Assembly: GCF_024218775.1 (NCBI RefSeq)
Contig: NZ_CP100404.1
Span: 310,001-374,000 of the forward strand
Direction of reading: 5' to 3'
DNA: 64,000 bases
Source: Haloarcula marina
Lineage (GTDB): Archaea; Halobacteriota; Halobacteria; Halobacteriales; Haloarculaceae
The notes beneath the pieces are model-generated. The model saw only the letters and a list, made by a program, of their open reading frames with translations, did no database searches and was not told the origin of the DNA. Each line of letters starts with the position of its first letter. The stretch's first letter is position 1. Both the position numbers and the translations under genes were made by a program. Shown here in pieces: positions 42,986-52,860 of this stretch.

Positions 42986-43867
42986 ATGCAGTGGCAAACC
43001 GACTGGGGACTCCGCGGTCGGATGGTCCTGACGATGTTCCTCCTGTTCGGACTGTACATCGTCTTCATCGGCCTCCTCAGTCTGTACTTCACGAACTTCG
43101 CCGCCATCGTCCTCGTGATGGCGCTGTTCATGGGGGCGCAGTTCTTCTTCAGCGACAAACTCGCGCTGTACTCGATGGGGGCCAGAGAGGTCGACCCGCA
43201 GGAGTACCCCGAACTCCACCGGATGGTCGACCGCCTCTCCCAACAGGCGGACCTCCCGAAACCGAAGGTCGCCGTCGCCGACTCGCGCGCGCCCAACGCC
43301 TTCGCGACCGGGCGCTCGCAGAAGAACTCGGCCGTCTGCGTGACGACGGGCATCATGCGGATGCTCGACGACGAGGAACTGGAGGGGGTCATCGCCCACG
43401 AACTCGCCCACATCAAGAACCGCGACGTGATGGTGATGACCATCGCCTCGTTCCTCTCGACCATCGCCTTCCTCATCGTCCGCTGGGGATGGCTGTTCAC
43501 CGGCGGCCGCGACCGCGGCGGTCAGCAACAGGCGCCCGTCTTCGTCGCCATCCTCGCCTCGCTGGTGGTGTGGATAGTGTCGTTCCTCCTCATCCGCGCG
43601 CTCAGTCGCTACCGCGAGTTCGCCGCCGACCGCGGCGGTGCGGCCATCACCGGCAAGCCCGCGGCGCTGGCGACGGCGCTGATGAAGATAGACAGCGGCA
43701 TGGAGAAAGTGCCGAAAGACGACCTGCGCGGCCAGTCCGAGATGAACGCCTTCTTCATCATCCCCATCCGCGTCGGGTGGATCGGTCGCCTCTTTAGCAC
43801 CCACCCCTCGACCGAGAAGCGCATCGACCGCTTGCAGGACTTGGAACGGGACCTCGAAGGGTACTGA
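42986..43867 (+). CDS. htpX: M48 metalloprotease HtpX
   Basis: 293-residue membrane protease. HELAH (138-142) is the zinc site and EFAAD (211-215) supplies the third ligand. Two N-terminal spans and two later ones anchor it, with the active site facing the cytosol. HtpX degrades misfolded membrane proteins. It is followed by PspAB, a known partner gene in haloarchaea. Confidence 0.96.
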   Translation: MQWQTDWGLRGRMVLTMFLLFGLYIVFIGLLSLYFTNFAAIVLVMALFMGAQFFFSDKLALYSMGAREVDPQEYPELHRMVDRLSQQADLPKPKVAVADSRAPNAFATGRSQKNSAVCVTTGIMRMLDDEELEGVIAHELAHIKNRDVMVMTIASFLSTIAFLIVRWGWLFTGGRDRGGQQQAPVFVAILASLVVWIVSFLLIRALSRYREFAADRGGAAITGKPAALATALMKIDSGMEKVPKDDLRGQSEMNAFFIIPIRVGWIGRLFSTHPSTEKRIDRLQDLERDLEGY

Positions 43868-44042
43868 GGTTCGATTCTCGCCGGTCGTTGTCGCTTATTC
43901 CGACGCGAACGGCCAGCAAGCCGGGTCGACTGTTCTACGGGGCTTTCGAGTTGTTCTCGGTTCACGTATCGTCCGCGTCAATGCGGACTCTTTCCGCTGC
44001 TAGCACGAAAACCGCCTTATCCCCCGCCCACTTTGCACCGGT

Positions 44043-44660
44043 ATGGGACTGCTGGACGGACTCAAGAGCGTCCTCGGGATGAAAGCCGAGGCCGACGCGA
44101 CCCGTGACGCCAGCCCCGACGACCTCTTCGGGATGTCGACGGCCTACGTCACGATGGAGGCCGACCTCGGGTTCGCGCCGACGGGCGACGCGGCCCTCTG
44201 TTTCGGCGACGTGGACAGCACGGACTTTCAGGACGCCACAGACGAGGTCGAGACCATCCTCGACGCCGGGGCGGAGGAGACGGGGACCGTCGCGGAGTTC
44301 GTCTCCGACAGCCACGGCTATCAGTGGGTCGTCCTCCACGACGACGACTTCGAGGACCTCGTCACGTCCATCCACTTCGCCGCCGACACGCTCATCGAGC
44401 GGCGATACGGTTCCCGACTGTTGGCGGCGCTGTTCGGGTTCGAACGCGAGTCGGACGGGCAACCCGCCTACTGGGTGTACTCCTTCCGTCGGGGGACGTA
44501 CTACCCCTTTGCACCCGACGCCGACCGAGACCGTGAACGGGACTCGGCGGCGGAGTTCAAACTGGAGTCGAACCTCGACGGCGAGTTGAATCTCGAGGGG
44601 GACAAGGAGTTCTGGTACCCGCTGTGGCCCGACCGGGCGGGTGACCACCCGTGGGAGTAG
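44043..44660 (+). CDS. pspAB: PspA-associated protein PspAB
   Basis: 205 residues, acidic, with the PspAB pattern (MGLLDGLKSVLGMKAEADAT, later YVTMEADLGFAP and FWYPLWPD). In actinobacteria and archaea PspAB sits next to HtpX or PspA and helps with membrane stress; the exact activity is unknown. Downstream of HtpX, 175 bp apart, and 2 bp before the next gene, so probably one transcript with it. Confidence 0.88.
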   Translation: MGLLDGLKSVLGMKAEADATRDASPDDLFGMSTAYVTMEADLGFAPTGDAALCFGDVDSTDFQDATDEVETILDAGAEETGTVAEFVSDSHGYQWVVLHDDDFEDLVTSIHFAADTLIERRYGSRLLAALFGFERESDGQPAYWVYSFRRGTYYPFAPDADRDRERDSAAEFKLESNLDGELNLEGDKEFWYPLWPDRAGDHPWE

Positions 44661-44662
44661 GT

Positions 44663-45103
44663 ATGCCGGACCTCGCGCTCTACGACCACGTCCGGCCCGC
44701 CGACGGCAGCGAGTTCCGCGACGGCGTGTACCGCGTGGTCGGGACGAACGACGGCGGCGCGACGTTGCTGCGAGTGAGCGGTGCGGACGGACGGCGGGCC
44801 AACACCGGGGAGGTCGTTTCCGTGTCGAGCGACGAACTCGGGGGGTTCGAGGCGGCCGACAACCCGGACGACGGGTGGTCGCCGTCGACCAGCGTCCGGT
44901 CGGCACTCGACGGGTTCTACTGGTCGGCCCGGACCTTCGTCGAGACGCTCGCGGAGCGCCCGATTCCGGCGGTCGTCGCGCTCGCGCTCTTGCTCGCTGG
45001 GGAGTTCGGGCAGGGTGCGCTCGGCCTCTCGGGGTTGCAGGCCGCGGCGCTGATTCTGGTCGGCGGGTTCGGTCTCCTGTATCTCGGGAGCGGTCGGCTA
45101 TAG
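44663..45103 (+). CDS. Membrane-anchored protein of the HtpX-PspAB locus
   Basis: 146 residues. The N-terminal 80 residues form a soluble beta-rich domain (DGVYRVVGTNDGGATLLRVS) and the last 60 hold two hydrophobic spans. The start MPDLALYDHV follows the PspAB stop by 2 bp. Conserved in position in related archaea and likely part of the membrane-stress module; role inferred from context. Confidence 0.75.
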   Translation: MPDLALYDHVRPADGSEFRDGVYRVVGTNDGGATLLRVSGADGRRANTGEVVSVSSDELGGFEAADNPDDGWSPSTSVRSALDGFYWSARTFVETLAERPIPAVVALALLLAGEFGQGALGLSGLQAAALILVGGFGLLYLGSGRL

Positions 45104-45227
45104 CCACACCTGCGGTGACCCCCGACAGCGTCTGACGCGTCCCCCATCCCTTCTAAACGTCCCGATTCACTCGCAACTTACCACCACTACGTCTGGCGAT
45201 TTCACTTTCACTACGGTGTTAACGGGG

Positions 45228-45236
45228 GTTTATGTG
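45228..45236 (+). promoter_or_regulatory. TATA-like box of radA
   Basis: GTTTATGTG about 27 bp before the radA ATG at 45259. Confidence 0.55.
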
Positions 45237-45258
45237 CCATGGGGCGTAAGGCACGTCT

Positions 45259-46305
45259 ATGTCCGCAAGCGAGGACCTCGAAGACCTGCCGGGCGTCGGT
45301 CCGGCCACCGCAGAGAAACTCAAAGACAACGGCTTCGACTCGTATCAGGGAATCGCCGTCGCCTCTCCCGGCGAACTCTCGAACACCGCCGACATCGGCG
45401 AGTCCTCGGCGGCCGACATCATCAACGCCGCCCGGGACGCCGCCGACATCGGCGGGTTCGAGACGGGGTCGACCGTACTGGAACGCCGTGAGCAAATCGG
45501 GAAGCTCTCGTGGGGCGTCGACGAGGTGGACGAACTCCTCGGCGGCGGCGTCGAGACCCAGTCCATCACCGAGGTGTACGGCGAGTTCGGGGCCGGGAAG
45601 TCGCAGGTGACCCACCAACTCGCGGTCAACGTCCAACTCCCCGCCGAACACGGCGGCCTCGAAGGCAGCACCATCTTCATCGACTCCGAGGACACGTTCC
45701 GGCCCGAGCGTATCGACCAGATGGTAAAGGGACAGACGGACGAAGTCCTCGAAGACACGATGGTGCTCCACGGCGTCGCCGAGGAGGGGGAGGCCGACGC
45801 CACCGACGAGGCGATGCTGGACGAACTCGTCGAGTCCGTCCTCGACAAGATTCACGTCGCGAAGGCGTTCAACTCCAACCACCAGATTCTCCTCGCCGAG
45901 AAGGCCCAAGAAATCGCCAGCGAGACCCAAGAGGACGAGTTCCCGGTCCGACTCCTCGCGGTGGACTCCCTGACCGCCCACTTCCGGGCCGAGTACGTCG
46001 GCCGGGGTGAACTGGCCGAACGCCAGCAGAAACTCAACAAGCACCTCCACGACCTGATGCGCGTCGGCGACCTGAACAACACCGCCGTCCTCGTCACGAA
46101 TCAGGTCGCCTCCAACCCCGATTCGTTCTTCGGCGACCCGACCCAGCCAATCGGTGGCAACATCCTCGGCCACACTTCGACGTTCCGCATCTACCTCCGC
46201 AAGTCCAAGGGCAACAAACGCATCGTCAAACTCGTCGACGCGCCGAACCTCCCCGACGGCGAGGGCGTCATGCGCGTCGAGGAAGGCGGCCTGATGAACG
46301 AGTAG
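45259..46305 (+). CDS. radA: DNA recombinase RadA
   Basis: 348 residues. An N-terminal HhH domain (about 1-60) precedes the RecA core: Walker A GEFGAGKS (108-115), Walker B LLAVDSL, and the L2 region with [11 protein letters not shown]. It forms filaments on single-stranded DNA and drives homologous recombination. No intein. The gene stands alone. Confidence 0.98.
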   Translation: MSASEDLEDLPGVGPATAEKLKDNGFDSYQGIAVASPGELSNTADIGESSAADIINAARDAADIGGFETGSTVLERREQIGKLSWGVDEVDELLGGGVETQSITEVYGEFGAGKSQVTHQLAVNVQLPAEHGGLEGSTIFIDSEDTFRPERIDQMVKGQTDEVLEDTMVLHGVAEEGEADATDEAMLDELVESVLDKIHVAKAFNSNHQILLAEKAQEIASETQEDEFPVRLLAVDSLTAHFRAEYVGRGELAERQQKLNKHLHDLMRVGDLNNTAVLVTNQVASNPDSFFGDPTQPIGGNILGHTSTFRIYLRKSKGNKRIVKLVDAPNLPDGEGVMRVEEGGLMNE

Positions 46306-46672
46306 GCGACAGCGCGCGGTCCGATTTCACGTTCTTTCCCGACTTCCACGGCGACCAGCGACGGCCGTCTGTCACGAACGCGACCGGTCATCTCGAAACG
46401 ATTTGTGAGATGTCCCCGCGACCCGAACCCCTTCGTTTCGTGTCGAACCCGCCGCCCTCTCGCGTCTGTCGGGTGTCTGACGGACCGGAGTGAAAGTGGT
46501 ACGTGTGAGAGGAAACCGCAAGACGGCGGCACATCTCCTGTCGAAATAGGGGGGTTGGCGGTAGAAAACGCGAGACGGCGGAGAGATATGCGACATCACG
46601 GGGGGTCCCCTTATCGAGTGCAGATTCGGAGAACTACCGGTCGATGACGGGACCGAAAACGTGGCGTCCCAG
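46306..46672. other. Intergenic region with G-string motifs
   Basis: No gene. Contains ctcctgtcgaaatagggggg (46535-46554), tctcgaaacga (46390-46400), and acatcacggggggtcccc (46593-46610), which resemble parts of haloarchaeal origin-recognition boxes (a GAAAC or CGAAA core followed by a G-string). Without an orc1 gene nearby, I treat it as suggestive only. Confidence 0.4.
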
Positions 46673-47725
46673 TCAGTCCCCGGCGGACTTCATGCCCGTG
46701 TCCTTCAGGTCCTCGCCGCCGACGGAGGAGCGCAGGGCGTCCATGCCGTCGTCGCGGTCGATACCGAAGTTGTCCGCGTACAGGTCCTGGACGCGCTGGA
46801 ACTCCTCGTCGGAGAGCGGCGGCGTGTCGGGTGCACCCGCCCACTCGTCGATGTCGGCGGTGGTGCGGAACGTCGGGGTGACGGAGGCGACTTCGTCGTG
46901 GGCGAGTAGCCACTGGATGGCGGCCTGTCCCATCGTGCGCTCGCCGTCCCGTTCGAGGAAGCGGATGGACTCCACCTTCTCCCACCCGGTCTCGTACCAC
47001 TCGGTCGGCCGGTGGGCGCGGTGGTCGCCCTCGCCCAGTTCCGTCTCGGGGGTGACTTGCTCGTTCAGCAGGCCCGAGGAGTGGGGGACCCGCGCGACGA
47101 TGGACGTGTCGGCGTTCTGCTCGCGGATGGTGTCGACGAAGTGGCGACCGGGAGTCTGCTCGAAGAGGTTGAAGACGGTCTGGATTACGTCGAACTCCTC
47201 GGCGACGGCGGCGTCGCCCTCGGCCAGCCAGCCGATAGAGGGGCCGAGCGCCCATCCGATGGCGTCGACTTTCCCCTCTTCGCGGAGTTCGTCGAGCGTC
47301 TCCAGTACGTCTTCGTCCACCTCGTCGACGTTGGCGTTGTGGAGCATCAGGAGTTCGACGTGGTCCATGTCCAGGCGGTCGAGCGAGCGGTCGAAGGCGG
47401 TGTGAATCCACTCGGGGGTGAGCTTCTTCGGCAGTTCGCCGTGGCCCGCCTGCGGGTTGTTGTAGAAGTCGTAGCCGATTTTCGTGGAGACGGTCACCTC
47501 GTCGCGGACCTCGGCGAGGGCATCGCCGAGAATCTCCTCGCTGTCCCCGTGGCCGTACACGTCGCTCGTATCGAAGAAGGTCACGTCGCGGTCGACGGCG
47601 TGCTGGACCATCTCGACGGCGTCCTCGCGCGTGCGGTCGCCCCACCAGTCCGTGCCGACGACCCACGCGCCGAAGCCGACTTCAGAGACTTCGACGTCCG
47701 AGTTCCCGAGCGTATCGTACTTCAT
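46673..47725 (-). CDS. Aldo/keto reductase
   Basis: 350 residues, TIM-barrel AKR. Catalytic tetrad Asp 52, Tyr 57 (FFDTSDVYG), Lys 82 and His 129 (LLMLHNA). It reduces aldehydes or ketones with NAD(P)H; substrate unknown. The C-terminal tail is acidic as usual for haloarchaea. Confidence 0.95.
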   Translation of the reverse strand: MKYDTLGNSDVEVSEVGFGAWVVGTDWWGDRTREDAVEMVQHAVDRDVTFFDTSDVYGHGDSEEILGDALAEVRDEVTVSTKIGYDFYNNPQAGHGELPKKLTPEWIHTAFDRSLDRLDMDHVELLMLHNANVDEVDEDVLETLDELREEGKVDAIGWALGPSIGWLAEGDAAVAEEFDVIQTVFNLFEQTPGRHFVDTIREQNADTSIVARVPHSSGLLNEQVTPETELGEGDHRAHRPTEWYETGWEKVESIRFLERDGERTMGQAAIQWLLAHDEVASVTPTFRTTADIDEWAGAPDTPPLSDEEFQRVQDLYADNFGIDRDDGMDALRSSVGGEDLKDTGMKSAGD

Positions 47726-47771
47726 ACCGGCGCGTTAGGGCTCTCCGCACTTATCCGCCGTGGTTCGCCGG

Positions 47772-48788
47772 TCAGCTCTCAGAGTCGACGCTACGGACCC
47801 GAATCCGAAGGTCCGGGACGGCAACGGCGTCGACGATTTCGACGGCCCCGTACTCACGGCTGACCCACCACCACAGCGCGGCCGACCCGAGGACGAGGAG
47901 GGGGAGGGCGACGAGGCCGCCTTCGATACCGAACGACCCCCCGGTCACCAGCGCCGGGCCGGTCAGATTCGTTTCGAGGAGGGCGGCGCCCGCCCGCAGA
48001 CCGCTGACGGGAAAGTTCCACAGCGCGAGGGTGTAGTTCCAGGCGACGTGGAAGCCGCAGGCGACGCCCAGTCGACCGGTGAGGACGTAGCACGCGCCGA
48101 GGAGGACGCCGTACAGCGTGATGTTCGTGGTGCTGAGCGCGGACGCGCTGGGATTGGTCAGGTGGAGGACGCCGAACAGCGCCCCCGTTCCCACGGTGAC
48201 GACGACGATGGACCGGAACTTCCCGAACGCCCCGGCCAGTCCTTCGGCGAGGTTCGTCAGCAGATAGCCCCGAACCACCACCTCCTCGGTCGTGGCCTGC
48301 ACCAAAAAGAAGGCCGCGAGCAGTCCCAGTCGGAAGAGCGCGCCCGTCGTCCCGAAGGCGAGGGTGTCGCTGGCCGACGTGGTGAGGACGCCGGTCACGG
48401 TGAGAAAGCCGAGGGCGAGCAGTCCGAGGAGGGCGACGGTGGGAAGCCCGAACCCCAGCGCGAGGCCGAAGACGGCGTCGCGCCACCACTGCCGGTCGAG
48501 TCCGAGGCCGTAGTCCGCGAGCGTCCGCCTGTCGAGGAGGTAGCCGACGCCGACGGCGACGACCAGTCCGGCGAGGAGGACGCCGATACGCTGGGCCGTC
48601 GCGTACAGCACCGCCACGGTCCCCTCACCGGCCGGGAGCGGAATCGACCCGACGACGCCGCCGACGACGACGACGCCGAAGCCCGCGAGGAACACCCAGA
48701 CGACGAGTCGCCACGGCGCGCGCAACCGCCGCTCGGCGGGGTTGACGAGATACCCGCGCACCTCCATGATGAAGTCCGACCTGACCAT
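47772..48788 (-). CDS. CPBP family intramembrane metalloprotease (second)
   Basis: 338 residues with seven to eight spans. EE at 168-169 and Arg 173 in TTEEVVVRG, FGVLHLTN and CGFHVAWNY form the metal site. Divergent in sequence from the first copy at 28285, so not a recent duplicate. Substrate unknown. It is divergent from the hexapeptide transferase gene (ATG at 48907), with 118 bp between. Confidence 0.9.
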   Translation of the reverse strand: MVRSDFIMEVRGYLVNPAERRLRAPWRLVVWVFLAGFGVVVVGGVVGSIPLPAGEGTVAVLYATAQRIGVLLAGLVVAVGVGYLLDRRTLADYGLGLDRQWWRDAVFGLALGFGLPTVALLGLLALGFLTVTGVLTTSASDTLAFGTTGALFRLGLLAAFFLVQATTEEVVVRGYLLTNLAEGLAGAFGKFRSIVVVTVGTGALFGVLHLTNPSASALSTTNITLYGVLLGACYVLTGRLGVACGFHVAWNYTLALWNFPVSGLRAGAALLETNLTGPALVTGGSFGIEGGLVALPLLVLGSAALWWWVSREYGAVEIVDAVAVPDLRIRVRSVDSES

Positions 48789-48906
48789 GTCGGGCCGTGG
48801 GCCGGGGGCGGCTTATACTGTTGGCTCGCGGGTGGTGACACCGGTGTCACCACCTTTCTGTGGCGTAACGGAAACCCCTATCTGCCCTCGAAGCGACGTA
48901 CGGCAC

Positions 48907-49809
48907 ATGACTAAGCGCCACGTGTCGTTACCGCCACTCGCCGAGGAGGGACTCCGAGCGTTCATCGACGAAGTCGACGAGCGCCTCTCCGGCGAGGAGG
49001 ACACCTGTGACGTGGTCACCGACGTGCTCATCGACCTCCACGGGGACCGCGACGCCTACGAGCGCTGGCAGTCGGGTGAGGACGTTTCGCCCGCCGAACG
49101 CGTCCGCCTGCAGGGGTACGACCCCTGTAACACCACGCTGGAGAGCGAGTACTACGCCGAGAAAGACGAGGAGAAGTTCAAGCGGTCGAAGCACCTCCAG
49201 TGGCTCTGGCGACAGTTCGACGCGACGCCGATGGCCGACAACGTCGAGTTCGCGCTGCGCTTCCGTCGGATGCTCGCGAGCCATCTCTTCGAGTCCTGCG
49301 GGGAGAACTGCCGCTTCTTCAAGAACATCTCCTTTACCTACGGCCACAACATCGAAGTGGGCGACAACGTCGTGGTCCACGACGACGTTCACTTAGACGA
49401 CCGCGGGAAACTCACCATCGGCGACCGCGTCTCCATCTCCGACGACACCCACATCTACAGTCACGACCACGACGCCACCGACCAGACCCACATCGACAAC
49501 TTCCACACCATCATCGAAGACGACGTGCGCCTCACCTACGACTCGATGGTCCGGGCGGGCGTCCGCGTCGGCGAGAACGCCATCCTCGCCGCGAAATCCA
49601 TCGCTGGCAAGGACATCCCGGCCCACCACATCGCGGCGGGCACACCGGCGAAGTCCATCGCCATCAAGGACGGGTGGGAGTCCGTGGCCGACCCGCTCGA
49701 CGACGCGAACGCCGACCGGCGGGCCGAGCGCGAACTCGACTACGACATCCCCGAAGACATCGACCCGTTCGACGAGTTCCAGCGCGACCTCACGCCGCCG
49801 GACCGCTGA
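48907..49809 (+). CDS. Hexapeptide-repeat acyltransferase
   Basis: 300 residues. A helical N-terminal part (about 1-120) precedes a left-handed beta-helix region with isoleucine-rich steps (TIGDRVSISDDTHIYSHDHD, then NAILAAKSIAGKDIPAHHIA). Catalytic histidine candidates lie in SHDHD. Typical of maltose/galactoside O-acetyltransferases. The acceptor is unknown. The long N-terminal helical part may act in oligomerisation or substrate choice. Confidence 0.85.
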   Translation: MTKRHVSLPPLAEEGLRAFIDEVDERLSGEEDTCDVVTDVLIDLHGDRDAYERWQSGEDVSPAERVRLQGYDPCNTTLESEYYAEKDEEKFKRSKHLQWLWRQFDATPMADNVEFALRFRRMLASHLFESCGENCRFFKNISFTYGHNIEVGDNVVVHDDVHLDDRGKLTIGDRVSISDDTHIYSHDHDATDQTHIDNFHTIIEDDVRLTYDSMVRAGVRVGENAILAAKSIAGKDIPAHHIAAGTPAKSIAIKDGWESVADPLDDANADRRAERELDYDIPEDIDPFDEFQRDLTPPDR

Positions 49810-49878
49810 CTCTTTCCGAGTATCAGTCCTGAAAATAACGCCCGAACAGCAAAGTAGGCACTCCCCGAAATTTCGGGT

Positions 49879-50133
49879 ATGGAAACGTGGGTGTGGCTGA
49901 CCGGGTACGTCGTCGGGTTCGGCCTCTTGCAGGTCCTTCTGTACCGGTACTTCCAGCGACGAGAGCCGACACCGGAGACCACCGCGGGCGGGTTCGACCG
50001 CGGCGACGCCGGTGGCCGTTCGGTATCGCGCCCCGAAACCGACGTGGTCGTCAACTGCGAGGCCTGCGGGGCCGCCAACGAGTCCCATCGGATGATTCGG
50101 TACTGCGGTGAGTGTACGGCCTCGCTCCGGTAG
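49879..50133 (+). CDS. Membrane-anchored zinc-ribbon protein
   Basis: 84 residues. One N-terminal span (5-24) is followed by a disordered stretch and a zinc ribbon (CEACGAANESHRMIRYCGEC). A common haloarchaeal small-protein design; function unknown. Confidence 0.75.
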   Translation: METWVWLTGYVVGFGLLQVLLYRYFQRREPTPETTAGGFDRGDAGGRSVSRPETDVVVNCEACGAANESHRMIRYCGECTASLR

Positions 50134-50163
50134 GGGTTTGGCCGTTCGGGTCGACGTACGGCC

Positions 50164-50877
50164 ATGCGGAGCGTCGCCATCAACGTCGCGGCTAACACGA
50201 ACGAACCGGGCTTTCGCGGCCCCGTCTATCCGGACGGCACGTTCGAGTACATCCCCATTCCCGAGTCGAAACCGACCGCCGAACGGGTCCCGACCTACGC
50301 CGATTTCGACTTCCAGACGGACGTGAGCGGCGTCGCCGACCGGCCGGTCCACTTCGACCCCGAGTTCCCCGAGGCGGGCGGCGAGCGGTACACCTACGGC
50401 GACGAACACGGCGTGAAGGCGGGGCCGCTGTCGGCGCTGTCGGCGGGCGACTACCTCTTTTTCTACGCGACGCTGTCGACGACTGGCGGCGGCGACCCGC
50501 CCGCGTGGGCGTCGCCGCGGTGGGGCGCGCACGTCATCGGGCACTTCCGACTCGCGCGGGACCCGGTGACGGGCGAGCAGTACCGCGCTCTCGCGCCCGC
50601 GGACCGGGCCGTCTTCGACTCGAACGCCCACGTCAAGCGCGAGACGTTCGACGCCCGCGTGCTCCTCCTCGGTGACCCGGAAGGCTCCCGACTGTACGAG
50701 ACGGTGGTCCCGCTGTCAGCGCCCAGTGGCGGCACGGACGCGAACTGGGTGGTCACGGACCTGTCCTCGGACTCGGGAAAGGGGCCGTGGTGGCGGCGGC
50801 CGATGCGGTTCGACGAGGCGGGGACCGAGCGATTGCTGACGCTCGCCGAGGAACCGCCCGCGGCCGTCGACCCCTGA
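50164..50877 (+). CDS. Nmad3-like putative nucleotide-modification protein
   Basis: 237 residues. The opening MRSVAINVAANTNEPGFRGP and VYPDGTFEYIPIPESKPT match the Nmad3 domain, which in other genomes is associated with base-modification systems. No partner modification gene is seen next to it here. Likely a nucleic-acid-processing enzyme by analogy; the reaction is not known. Confidence 0.65.
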   Translation: MRSVAINVAANTNEPGFRGPVYPDGTFEYIPIPESKPTAERVPTYADFDFQTDVSGVADRPVHFDPEFPEAGGERYTYGDEHGVKAGPLSALSAGDYLFFYATLSTTGGGDPPAWASPRWGAHVIGHFRLARDPVTGEQYRALAPADRAVFDSNAHVKRETFDARVLLLGDPEGSRLYETVVPLSAPSGGTDANWVVTDLSSDSGKGPWWRRPMRFDEAGTERLLTLAEEPPAAVDP

Positions 50878-50922
50878 CCGTCCGAGAGAGTTATCACCGG
50901 TGAAAACAGAGCACCAAGACAT

Positions 50923-51636
50923 ATGTCCAGACGCGCGCATACCGGGAGTATGCGTATCTCCAGCGGCGTCCCCGGATTCGACGAACTCATCGAGGGCGGG
51001 TTGCTCACGGACCGCCTGTACGTCGTCAGCGGGCCGCCCGGAAGCGGTAAGACGACGTTCTGCTCGCAGTTCATCACACAGGGCGCCAAAGAAGGCGAGA
51101 CGTGCCTCTACGTGACGATGCACGAGACGAAGGCCGAACTGATGCAGGACATGTCGGGCTACGAGTTCGGATTCGACCGGGCGATGCAGTCCGACGCCGT
51201 CCAGTTCCTCAACCTCGTCACCGAGAACGGGAAGCGAACGATTACGCAGTTCGGTACGGACGGCGGCCTGACGAACCGACTGGTCGCCTACATCGAGCAA
51301 AACGACATCCAGCGGGTGGTCATCGACTCGACGATGCTCCTGCAGCACTTCATGAACGACGTGGAAGGCGAGATTACGGGCTTCCTCTCCGCGCTGAAAC
51401 AGACCGACACCACGACGCTGCTCATCTCGGAGATGACCGACCCGTCCTCGTACAGCGACGAACACTACCTCGCCCACGGCGTCATCTTCTTCCACAACTT
51501 CCTCGAAGGCGGGAGCATGACCCGCGGCGTGCAGGTCATCAAGATGCGCGGGACCGCAATCGACTGTGACATCCGCGAGATATCCTTCAGCGACCACGGC
51601 CTGCAGGTCCACGCCGACACCAAGATACAGACATGA
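50923..51636 (+). CDS. RAD55/KaiC-like ATPase
   Basis: 237 residues. Walker A GPPGSGKT (37-44) and a RecA-like core; the VVIDSTMLLQ strand holds the Walker B aspartate. These proteins often signal by ATP-dependent binding rather than recombination. The start may be the second ATG at 50950 since the protein core begins there. It overlaps the next gene by 4 bp and may act with it. Confidence 0.87.
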   Translation: MSRRAHTGSMRISSGVPGFDELIEGGLLTDRLYVVSGPPGSGKTTFCSQFITQGAKEGETCLYVTMHETKAELMQDMSGYEFGFDRAMQSDAVQFLNLVTENGKRTITQFGTDGGLTNRLVAYIEQNDIQRVVIDSTMLLQHFMNDVEGEITGFLSALKQTDTTTLLISEMTDPSSYSDEHYLAHGVIFFHNFLEGGSMTRGVQVIKMRGTAIDCDIREISFSDHGLQVHADTKIQT

Positions 51637-52043
51637 ACCGCTACGAACGGGAGTTCGACACCGACTGGGACGCCTTGGGTAAGGACGGCGCCACCGACCG
51701 CGCCTACGCTATCGGCGTCGCCGAACGCCTCGGGGAGTACAACCGGGAGGAACTGGAGGCCATCTACGCCGAGATGGACTCGGCGTACCACCGGAGCATG
51801 GTCGAACTCGCGTACGACGAGGGACGCAACGAGGCGAAAGCGACGGCCGAGGCCACCAACGCCGACGGCGACGCCATCTGGGCCGAACTCGTCGAGGGCG
51901 AACGCACTACCGTCGACGAGGACGACATCCCCACCGGCGGCCGCGACGGCCTTCCCGACGCCTTAGCGCCCAGCGAACTGCTCGACAGACAGGAGGTCGA
52001 CAGCACCGAGGCAGTCAGCAGACCTGAGTTTCTCGACCGCTGA
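51633..52043 (+). CDS. Helical protein coupled to the RAD55-like ATPase
   Basis: 136 residues, acidic, helical N-terminal half (YEREFDTDWDALGKDGATDR, LGEYNREELEAIYAE) and low-complexity tail. Not recognised. The 4-bp overlap with the ATPase makes them partners in expression. Confidence 0.7.
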   Translation: MNRYEREFDTDWDALGKDGATDRAYAIGVAERLGEYNREELEAIYAEMDSAYHRSMVELAYDEGRNEAKATAEATNADGDAIWAELVEGERTTVDEDDIPTGGRDGLPDALAPSELLDRQEVDSTEAVSRPEFLDR

Positions 52044-52099
52044 CCCCTCCCACGGCCCGGCAACAGGTTTTATATCCCCGACCGGATTAGCCGCCGCGT

Positions 52100-52342
52100 A
52101 TGAGCAAAATCAAAGTGTCCCTGCCGGACCAAGTCGACTCTGACATCACTCGCCTCGTCGAACAGGGGGAGTTCCTCAACCGCGACCAGGCCGTCGAGGA
52201 ACTGCTCTCCCGGGGTATCTCCGCGTACAACACGACCACCGAGGAGTCGACATCGGACCTCGAAGACGATATGTTCGGACAGACTGCGGCCGAGCAGCGC
52301 GACCCGGCGCTGCGCGACGAGGAAGACGACTTCGGCTTCTGA
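52100..52342 (+). CDS. Ribbon-helix-helix (CopG-like) protein
   Basis: 80 residues. SKIKVSLPDQVDSDITRLVE then EGEFLNRDQAVEEL-like helices form a ribbon-helix-helix DNA-binding fold. The C-terminal half is acidic. Likely a transcription regulator; the target is not visible. A TTTTATAT TATA-like box lies just upstream, about 30 bp before the ATG. Confidence 0.8.
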   Translation: MSKIKVSLPDQVDSDITRLVEQGEFLNRDQAVEELLSRGISAYNTTTEESTSDLEDDMFGQTAAEQRDPALRDEEDDFGF

Positions 52343-52421
52343 GCGGGGCGTCGGCGTGGCGGCCGCTCGCCGAGTAGCGCGCGAAAAAGTGTAGCTGGGG
52401 CCGTTCTGGACGCTTCTCGCG

Positions 52422-52709
52422 TTAGAACGAGACTTGGTCGGGACCGTCCTCGCCCATGCAGATGGGGTCGCGGTCGGAGTAGCCCTTGCGACCGATGGCT
52501 TTGCTGGAGACGCCCGCACACGCCGTCAGCATCGCGTCTTCTGCGGATTCGAACGTCTCGGGTGAGGAACGACTGAGCGCGTCCCCCAGCGTCTCCGTGC
52601 CGTTGGGCAGTTCCAGTGTGGTGTCGCCCGCGGCCTCGATGAGTTCGTCTGTGGTTAGTGGGTACTCCTGTGCTTCGAACGCTTCTGCCGCATCGGTCAA
52701 CATTCGCAT
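52422..52709 (-). CDS. DUF5789-like small protein
   Basis: 95 residues. ELIEAAGDTTLELPNGTETL and SKAIGRKGYSDRDP match the haloarchaeal DUF5789 pattern. No function known. Confidence 0.8.
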   Translation of the reverse strand: MRMLTDAAEAFEAQEYPLTTDELIEAAGDTTLELPNGTETLGDALSRSSPETFESAEDAMLTACAGVSSKAIGRKGYSDRDPICMGEDGPDQVSF

Positions 52710-52860
52710 ACGACGGGAAAGTGCATGGTCGATAATAAACCTTAACTATTGATTATGTTAATATACCTTAGTGCGTTTAAGGAACATACGACGTGTGTTG
52801 GCGTGAAACATACTGGGCGGTGGGGGGAAGTGGCTTGTCGCTGGACGCGGACGACACCGT

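Noticed and set aside
45259..46305. Intein in RadA
   Set aside because: The protein is the normal intein-free length with uninterrupted motifs.
46405..46647. 80-codon frame after radA
   Set aside because: No motif, lies in a G-string-rich spacer.
28285..48788. The two CPBP proteases as a recent duplication
   Set aside because: Only the catalytic motifs are shared; the rest is too different.
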